Assembly (NCBI GenBank): GCA_026418155.1
Contig: JAOABV010000004.1
Span: 15,458-64,110, forward strand
DNA length: 48,653 nucleotides
DNA from: a candidate division WOR-3 bacterium
GTDB lineage: Bacteria; Hydrothermota; Tepidihabitantia; Tepidihabitantales; CAIPLT01
Direction of reading: 5' to 3'
Shown: one piece after another, positions 44,201 to 48,653 of the stretch
How positions within the stretch are numbered: the first letter of the stretch is position 1
Layout of the letters: the number at the start of each line of letters is the position of its first letter
The notes under the pieces: generated by a model
Told to the model about the DNA's origin: nothing
Databases searched by the model: none
The model's input: the letters and a program-made list of their open reading frames with translations, nothing else
Position numbers and translations under genes: made by a program

Positions 44201-44974
44201 AGTGTCGATGGTTTTATCAGATTAGGTGCAGATACAACACGCGATTATACTAATAGCCCAATACCTGACCCAGATGGACCAGCACCAATGATTGCAGTCA
44301 ATTGGGATGATTTGTATCATTCTAATACTGGAATTGGCGGAGTTTATGTTGGGTATATTATAAATCCATATCCACCTTGCGCAATGATAATCGAGTGGGA
44401 TAGTCTCTACTACTATCAAGCAACTTCAGTCCGTGATAAGTTCCAAGTGATTATTTTAGACTCGACCGTCACTACACCTACCGGTGATAATGTCATTATT
44501 TTTCAATATATGACCGCAAACCGTTATACGAGTTCAACTATCGGTATTGAAGACCCAACTGAGACCATCGGAATTCAGTACTTATTAGACGGAATGTATC
44601 ATCCAGCATCCGCAGGCATTGTTCCAGGCAGAGCAATTAAGTTCACAACATCAGCACCAATGACCGGCAACAATGAGAATTATCCGAATATGACTATCAT
44701 AAATAAGATTTTTGCCAATCGTCCCAATCCATTTAAGACACAAACGCAAATTCAGTATTCGTTGTCAAAAGATAGCAAAGTTTCATTGCAAATTTTTGAT
44801 GTTTCGGGACGATTAATTAGAACTTTAATTAACCGACATCAAACAACGGGTATTTATACTGTCAACTGGGATGCTAAAAACGAACAAGGTGAAAAAGTTA
44901 GCCAAGGTATATATTTCTGTAACCTTAAAACAGAGACCGATAATTCAATCCGAAAACTAATAGTTGTTGAATAG
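41225..44974 (+). CDS. Gingipain-like C25 cysteine peptidase with sorting domain
   Basis: This 1249-residue secreted protease has a signal peptide (KKSFYFLLAGLFISSTQAG) and a propeptide-like N-terminal beta domain (to about 230). The C25 catalytic domain (about 230-590) has VVLAGDSQ and YPDVYVGRAS, the catalytic His444 in HISAHGSETG and the nucleophile Cys481 in SIACNAGDFG. The His-Cys order and spacing are like those of gingipains. It is followed by Ig-like domains (from about 600), two CARDB-like repeats that share a GDG-x-PNPGE / NARLDPGE motif, a beta domain at about 920-1140 and a type A sorting domain (RPNPFKTQTQIQYSL...GIYFCNLKT). It probably acts at or outside the cell surface. Promoter and Shine-Dalgarno site are strong. 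Confidence 0.92.
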   Translation: MKKSFYFLLAGLFISSTQAGTITKTFNFYESDLSFFRYENYLIPKLIDRNYKLPTTCEYTNEVGNPYLPIGLYTVLVPANSKVTSVSIVNSERIEIAGEFDILPTPQPQPFSLSTGKPIIIPNDDVYSNSQPYPAKLIDFGNTGDKSGFRLCPIVIYPLQYFPAEKRLLLYKKITIQINYQEHFTEPTFLTPKQKTIFEKEIKSIVINPEDINRFAPTVTRKLRECEYLVITTETLSSSLQPLVNWRTKQGFKAEITTVSHLTASYPGRDVPEKIRNGIIDYYRNRGLIFVVLAGDSQLVQPRLARVVASSYTGNIPSDLYFSDLNGSWDGNRNNIFGEVPGDSIDMYPDVYVGRASIDNVTEGNTFVNKVLTYEKNPVTDYLKKVLLPSVPLFTNYHGRIVNDTIATITPVGWFDANMIDPSGTTPMRDSINNGFHFCHISAHGSETGVGYQNGSLIYNNSAASSQTNGNRLVIVNSIACNAGDFGYGPSDCLAEIIANNPNGGGVAVIMNSRYGWGSPPNFGPSERMDIKFYDFLFNADSFLIGIAHTRSKSIFTSYGLSDAVWRWCIYALNLFGDPAMPMWTEVPQNMICQFPQVVPLGPSNFSVQVNNTSGMPVSRALVSLQKGNEIYVQSYTNNSGFAQIPITPLTPGRLYLTITAHNCYPFEDSILVQSSGAYVSYLRSIINDSIGGNGDGIPNPGEMINLRTWVKNWGNILASNVIGKLRTNSTSATIQDSVKTFGNIPANDSAFTGINGYIFTIAPSCTNAQQVPFRLYCQDALDSIWISYINLRIGTPVLTIKDKIINDQTTGNNNARLDPGETANLLLILRNQGLGNGYNVQATLRSMDSRLVVLDSFGEFGTIYHETTGVNVTNPFTIYASFTISPGTLIPCSLKIMADNNYQRTVGFNIVVGEFRPVDPIPDGPRIPPLYWAYDNTDSLYSERPIYNWIEIKNIGTRLLFDHNDQVRIVELPNTFGTIKFYGQRYNAISVSVDGFIRLGADTTRDYTNSPIPDPDGPAPMIAVNWDDLYHSNTGIGGVYVGYIINPYPPCAMIIEWDSLYYYQATSVRDKFQVIILDSTVTTPTGDNVIIFQYMTANRYTSSTIGIEDPTETIGIQYLLDGMYHPASAGIVPGRAIKFTTSAPMTGNNENYPNMTIINKIFANRPNPFKTQTQIQYSLSKDSKVSLQIFDVSGRLIRTLINRHQTTGIYTVNWDAKNEQGEKVSQGIYFCNLKTETDNSIRKLIVVE

Positions 44975-45310
44975 ATAAACAAAATTTAACTAATTATTCA
45001 GTTAGATTTTCAAGATAACTTGGAATTAATGCTTTTTTAAGTGTCTATAAAAATATTTTTCAGTTCCGCTATTTTATTTTTGACTGACAAACTAAAGTAT
45101 CTGTGTAAAATGTCATGATTTAGGTATAGAATGTATTTTAAGGTATTATTCTATTTACAAATTACGCTTAGATTGCAAGTAGGACGACTATTTTATAAAT
45201 TGTAAACGAGCAAAATTATTAATAACATCACTAATCCTTACGAAACAGATACATTTATCTAAATTTGAAATCAGGATTACAATTACTTCTTATCTTAAAT
45301 TAAAATCCCT
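44975..45310. other. Convergent gap between the C25 and M14 peptidase genes
   Basis: Two convergent genes end here. Apart from the hairpin at 44981-45010, I see only AT-rich sequence. A GTGTAAAATGTCATGATTTAG stretch near 45102 (shown here as GTGTAAAATG) weakly resembles the TIR-like motif at 40971. Confidence 0.5.
44981..45010 (+). terminator. Terminator hairpin after the C25 peptidase gene
   Basis: AAAATTTAACT (44981-44991) pairs with AGTTAGATTTT (45000-45010) with one mismatch around an 8-base loop, seven bases after the stop codon. The stem ends in a T-run, so it can act as an intrinsic terminator. Confidence 0.65.
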
Positions 45311-47380
45311 CTATCTTATAATTGTAAAACGACTAAAGGTATTTTCCATACCATTAATTTTTACAAAATAAACTCCGGTCTTAAGATTGGAAATTGGAAT
45401 TTGGCAAATTGAGGATTGACCTTTAGAAACAGTTATAGTTTTTATAACTTGTCCTAATGAGTTATAGATTATGAGTTTAATTTCTTGTTCTTTAGGATGG
45501 ACACAATAAATTATTGGTGATGAACTGATACTGGGAACTATTTTAAGATTATATTCGTTTTGAACATCAAGTATCGGTGCTGATGTTTCAATACTCGTGA
45601 CTGAGAAATTTTCTATTGCGTCAAAAACAAAATTTCCGTTTGATTCTAAACGGATATAGCGAACTGAATCAAATGATACTGATGCAAGGTCAAAACTACT
45701 TTGGGCACTGTTAGCCGTGCCAATTTGGGTCCAAGGACCTTTCCAATTATTAGAAACTTTAACTACTGCTGAACCAGTTCCTGAAGAACGGTAAATAGTG
45801 AAGTCATTACCGGGCACATTCTGTATCGGTTTCCACATATCAATTATAATCCATTTAGTATTATCTAACTGATAACCGACAGTATCACGAACCCCTAAGG
45901 CACGCACCGGATAGGTTCTGTTAGAACTTGTGGTTACAAATCGCGTAGCAACAACCCGCATACCAAAATTAGTTGGATTAGAAATGGGGTTAAGTCGAAT
46001 ATTTATGTTTATCGAAGAGTCACGAGAATCAGGTACTGTGACATTAAGAGTTTTTTCTTCATAACCAGGACTACGCACCTTTAAGGTATAATTACCAGGC
46101 AAATAGAACCGATGAAAATCACCATTAGTCGGCGAAGAATAACTAAGCCAATTTCTTGGTAGAACCCAGATTTGAGCGTATAAAGGTTCGCCCGTAATTG
46201 AATCCGTTACAAATCCATGAATTCCTTTACCTGCATTATGAATTAAATATAACATCGCATCCCGATTGATATTGAATGTTGGGTCAATGGCAGATGCTGG
46301 TGGTGTTTTAATATTATGCACTTCAATTGACCAACTTACTTCACCGGCAACACCATAACAATAATCTTTGCTGGAACCATTAATCGTATACATAATAAGC
46401 GAACCTTGACCATAAGGATAATTATTACCGCGTTGGGAATAACCCTGAGCCAAATGCCAAATTAAAAACTTTTCCGGAACACTATCGTATGTTGTATAAC
46501 TCCAAGGATTAGAAATGACACTATCGCCCGCATGATAAGTTGTGTAAACTACAAAGGGCTGTCTGACAAACAAATTGTAAAATGCTGTGGCTTCATTTTC
46601 ACTAAAAGCATCAGAACCACAAGCGGATTCATTGCCCCACATCCATCCAAAATTTCGGTTCAGATCAACTTGCCGGCCATTATAACGAGAACTTGAAACA
46701 TAACCATCAGGATTAATCATTGGCACCAGCCAAATTTCCCGATTATTTATCAGATAGGTTACGGTTGCATTGGTTGGGTAATTGGTTATCAAGTATTTTA
46801 TAAATTCAAAACAGACTGCCCAGCCAATCTTTTCATCACCATGAATATTACCATCAAAATATACTGCAGGTTCTGGTTCATCAATAGCAACACTGTCCGA
46901 TATCTTCATTGCTAAAATTAATCGGTTGTTATGACTGAGTCCCAGTGTTTCTAATTTACAGAATGAAGCGTTGTTGATTGCAATTATATGCATTGTGTCA
47001 ACAAATTCGGTGTAGGTCAAATATCTTCCTCTTTCGGCTTTGGTAAAAAAATTCTCATAATACATACCGCTGATGTTTTCTTGCAAAGTTGTAATCTTAT
47101 ATCCTTTACGGATTAAATCACTAATCATATCAGGTGTTGCCTCGGCAATGCAGTAATTATCTCGTACTTTATTGATAATAACACCCATCTGGTCAAAAAT
47201 TTTTACTTGTTCAGGATTGACAATCTCAATGCGAACTAAATCCAAACGCGATGGCATAAGCATTTCAGTTCGTGCTTTTTCTTCTCTTAAAACATCTAAG
47301 TCGGTTCTGTTTAATGTCAAATTAGCTAAACTTAAATTTAATCCCAAAGAAAATATTCCTATTAAAAGTATTTTTTTCAT
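45311..47380 (-). CDS. Secreted M14 zinc carboxypeptidase with sorting domain
   Basis: This 689-residue protein has a signal peptide (KKILLIGIFSLGLNLSLA) and a propeptide-like segment (about 40-110). The M14 catalytic domain (about 120-385) has zinc ligands His180 and Glu183 (GNIHGDEKIG) and His283 (TTYHAGD). The substrate-binding stretch is NPDGY...VDLNRNF and the general base is Glu353 (WSIEVHN). A carboxypeptidase-regulatory beta domain follows (GFVTDSITGEPLYAQIWV, about 385-460), then an F5/8-type-like beta domain and a weak type A sorting domain (LGQVIKTI...GVYFVKIN). It would trim C-terminal residues of peptides, possibly those made by the neighbouring C25 protease. GAGGTG precedes the ATG. 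Confidence 0.92.
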   Translation of the reverse strand: MKKILLIGIFSLGLNLSLANLTLNRTDLDVLREEKARTEMLMPSRLDLVRIEIVNPEQVKIFDQMGVIINKVRDNYCIAEATPDMISDLIRKGYKITTLQENISGMYYENFFTKAERGRYLTYTEFVDTMHIIAINNASFCKLETLGLSHNNRLILAMKISDSVAIDEPEPAVYFDGNIHGDEKIGWAVCFEFIKYLITNYPTNATVTYLINNREIWLVPMINPDGYVSSSRYNGRQVDLNRNFGWMWGNESACGSDAFSENEATAFYNLFVRQPFVVYTTYHAGDSVISNPWSYTTYDSVPEKFLIWHLAQGYSQRGNNYPYGQGSLIMYTINGSSKDYCYGVAGEVSWSIEVHNIKTPPASAIDPTFNINRDAMLYLIHNAGKGIHGFVTDSITGEPLYAQIWVLPRNWLSYSSPTNGDFHRFYLPGNYTLKVRSPGYEEKTLNVTVPDSRDSSININIRLNPISNPTNFGMRVVATRFVTTSSNRTYPVRALGVRDTVGYQLDNTKWIIIDMWKPIQNVPGNDFTIYRSSGTGSAVVKVSNNWKGPWTQIGTANSAQSSFDLASVSFDSVRYIRLESNGNFVFDAIENFSVTSIETSAPILDVQNEYNLKIVPSISSSPIIYCVHPKEQEIKLIIYNSLGQVIKTITVSKGQSSICQIPISNLKTGVYFVKINGMENTFSRFTIIR

Positions 47381-47544
47381 TTACACCTCTTTCTAAATTC
47401 TAATTTTTAACATTTTCAGACCAAATTATATTTTTTAATTAATATAAAATTATAGCCACTAATTACTAAATTTGTCAATCATTCTATTTGGATTCACAAT
47501 TTATTCTTATCTTTAAGAATAGAATATTATGAATTTGTCTTAGA

Positions 47545-48018
47545 TTAAGGATTTAATTGCCAAAGCATAAAATTAAGCACTGAAGCAAAACTTACCCATA
47601 AAATATATGGTATTAATAATATTCCTGCGGCGATTGAGATATTTGTAAAATGGATAATCGTTAAAAGTATTAAGAGCCAAAGGGCAATGATAACAAAAAA
47701 ACCAGCGGATGGTGATTTTAATCCAAAAAAGACTAAAGACCAAGATATATTTACTATCAACTGTATAATAAATATTATCAGGGCAATCCGAACCCGAGGA
47801 TTAGCGAGATCATAACGCCAAACAAGATATGCGGAAATTCCCATTAGCAAAAATAATATTGTCCAAACCGGTGCAAATAACCAATTCGGTGGAGTAATAC
47901 TCGGTTTTTTTAATGTAGCATACCAAACTGGAATATTCGGCGTTGTAAATATCGAGCCAACAAAACCAGCACCTTGACAAACAATAATACTAATTAATAA
48001 CTTAATAATATCTTTCAT
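47545..48018 (-). CDS. TspO/MBR-family membrane protein
   Basis: This 157-residue protein has five membrane helices. The TspO family pattern is present: GSIFT at about 21, WYATLKKPSITPPNWLFAPV at 31-50, WTILFLLMGISAYLVWR, and an aromatic-rich helix (NISWSLVFFGLKSPSAGF). TspO proteins bind porphyrins and sterols and catalyse or sense tetrapyrrole breakdown in stress. GGAG precedes the ATG. It lies 92 bases downstream of the b561-like gene, so a shared transcript is possible and a haem/tetrapyrrole link between them is an inference. Confidence 0.92.
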   Translation of the reverse strand: MKDIIKLLISIIVCQGAGFVGSIFTTPNIPVWYATLKKPSITPPNWLFAPVWTILFLLMGISAYLVWRYDLANPRVRIALIIFIIQLIVNISWSLVFFGLKSPSAGFFVIIALWLLILLTIIHFTNISIAAGILLIPYILWVSFASVLNFMLWQLNP

Positions 48019-48110
48019 CTTAATCTCCTATTTATAGAATAGAATTGAATTGTATCTTTGAATAAGACAGATATCAGCGATTTATAGTGATACGGATTCA
48101 CTAAGATTTT

Positions 48111-48524
48111 TTACCAACCAATGAACTTAAATATCACAAGAAAAAGTTGGGCAAATATTGTACTGACCGCTATTACGCCCAACCATGGATGAAGAAATTG
48201 AAACCATTGAAGATATTTGGAATGTGATTGTCTAAGAAGTCCTGAGAGGATAGTTAGACTTGCCAAAATAATAATTGTAATTGCTAAACCCGGATGGCCA
48301 CTTAAACGGAAATTTATCCCTTGACTTCGCATCACTGCATTTGTTTGCCATCCAATTAAACCGCCAGATAATATGAAAATATAAAACAACAATCCTAATC
48401 GGCGATGTTGTCGCAAGGGAAAAGTCCAAGATTCAGTTTTAGTAAATCCAGTTGATAAATTTTTAATGCCTAAAAACAACCCGAATAATTGCCATAAAGG
48501 ATGGATAAACGCATACCAGGGCAT
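48111..48524 (-). CDS. Four-helix b561/DUF4079-like membrane protein
   Basis: This 137-residue protein has four membrane helices, each entered or ended by a histidine: FIHPLWQLFG, RQHRRLGLLFY, SGHPGLAITI and LHPWLGVIAV. Such a pattern is typical of cytochrome b561-like di-haem proteins and of DUF4079, so it may bind haem and carry electrons across the membrane. An upstream TTG (48557) could extend it by 11 codons. But that TTG is part of TTGACT, the -35 box of a promoter whose -10 TAAAAT ends five bases before the ATG at 48524. The ATG is therefore chosen. Confidence 0.65.
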   Translation of the reverse strand: MPWYAFIHPLWQLFGLFLGIKNLSTGFTKTESWTFPLRQHRRLGLLFYIFILSGGLIGWQTNAVMRSQGINFRLSGHPGLAITIIILASLTILSGLLRQSHSKYLQWFQFLHPWLGVIAVSTIFAQLFLVIFKFIGW

Positions 48525-48529
48525 ACGAT

Positions 48530-48557
48530 ATTTTAATGAAGATAGAATAAAAGTCAA
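48530..48557 (-). promoter_or_regulatory. Promoter of the b561-like gene, leaderless arrangement
   Basis: On the minus strand TTGACT (48557-48552), 16 bases and TAAAAT (48535-48530) end five bases before the ATG at 48524. It is nearly the same as the adk promoter in boxes and spacing. There is no ribosome-binding site. Confidence 0.7.
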
Positions 48558-48653
48558 TGTATTCTATTGAAAGAAAAATATCTAACAAATGTTTTTGATA
48601 TTTAGTAGTAAGGATTGATATAATTATAAAAAAAGCCTTTGTTAATCTGTCTC

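Overview
The window is AT-rich bacterial chromosome with no rRNA, tRNA, phage or intact insertion sequence. It carries about 36 protein genes, mostly on the minus strand, separated by long AT-rich gaps. Four large secreted proteins end in a PNPF...GxYF-type (type A, T9SS-like / FlgD-Ig-like) C-terminal domain. Together with a C25 gingipain-like peptidase, McsA/McsB, a MacAB-TolC-type pump and a Lol-type ABC transporter, this suggests a diderm from an uncultured lineage such as candidate division WOR-3 / Stahlbacteria. That placement is inference from gene content, not from a tree.

Layout. 1-3057 (+): end of a membrane-fused spermidine-synthase-like protein and an SLBB polysaccharide-export protein. 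3133-10306 (-): an UPF0282 metallo-hydrolase and two secreted sorting-domain proteins. The larger of these has a 5' leader that can fold as a textbook H-type pseudoknot. 10653-17131 (-): glycosyltransferase, small membrane ORF, lysS, lolC/E-like permease, lolD-like ATPase, mcsA, mcsB. 17859-23166 (+): Yip1-family protein, TolC, MacA-like adaptor, MacB-like ATPase and permease; a decayed tandem duplication lies between adaptor and ATPase. 23283-25115 (-): hpf, hprK, EIIA-Man, a regulatory PTS cluster. 25541-27481 (+): adk-map-infA-rpmJ, an isolated piece of the ribosomal-protein operon. 27482-29129: a 1.65-kb gene-free tract full of repeats. 29130-38428 (-): rmlC-like, rfbB-like, ribBA, ribH, nusB, trxB, smc, ftsY. 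38429-41224: two gene-poor tracts around mscS. 41225-48524: C25 peptidase (+), M14 carboxypeptidase (-), TspO (-) and a b561/DUF4079-like four-helix protein (-).

The most interesting observations are not classical genes. They are: (i) a candidate pseudoknot leader at 8984-9061; (ii) promoters whose -10 box ends only 4-8 nt before the ATG of adk, the DPM1-like gene, the rmlC-like gene, mscS and the b561-like gene, none with a Shine-Dalgarno site, which suggests leaderless transcripts; (iii) several families of degenerate dispersed repeats, two of which flank the displaced adk-rpmJ cluster in inverted orientation; (iv) short tandem repeats running through the stop codons of two genes; (v) a GC-rich palindromic element within a residual open frame; (vi) a decayed tandem duplication across a gene junction. 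I found no CRISPR array and no convincing new defence system.
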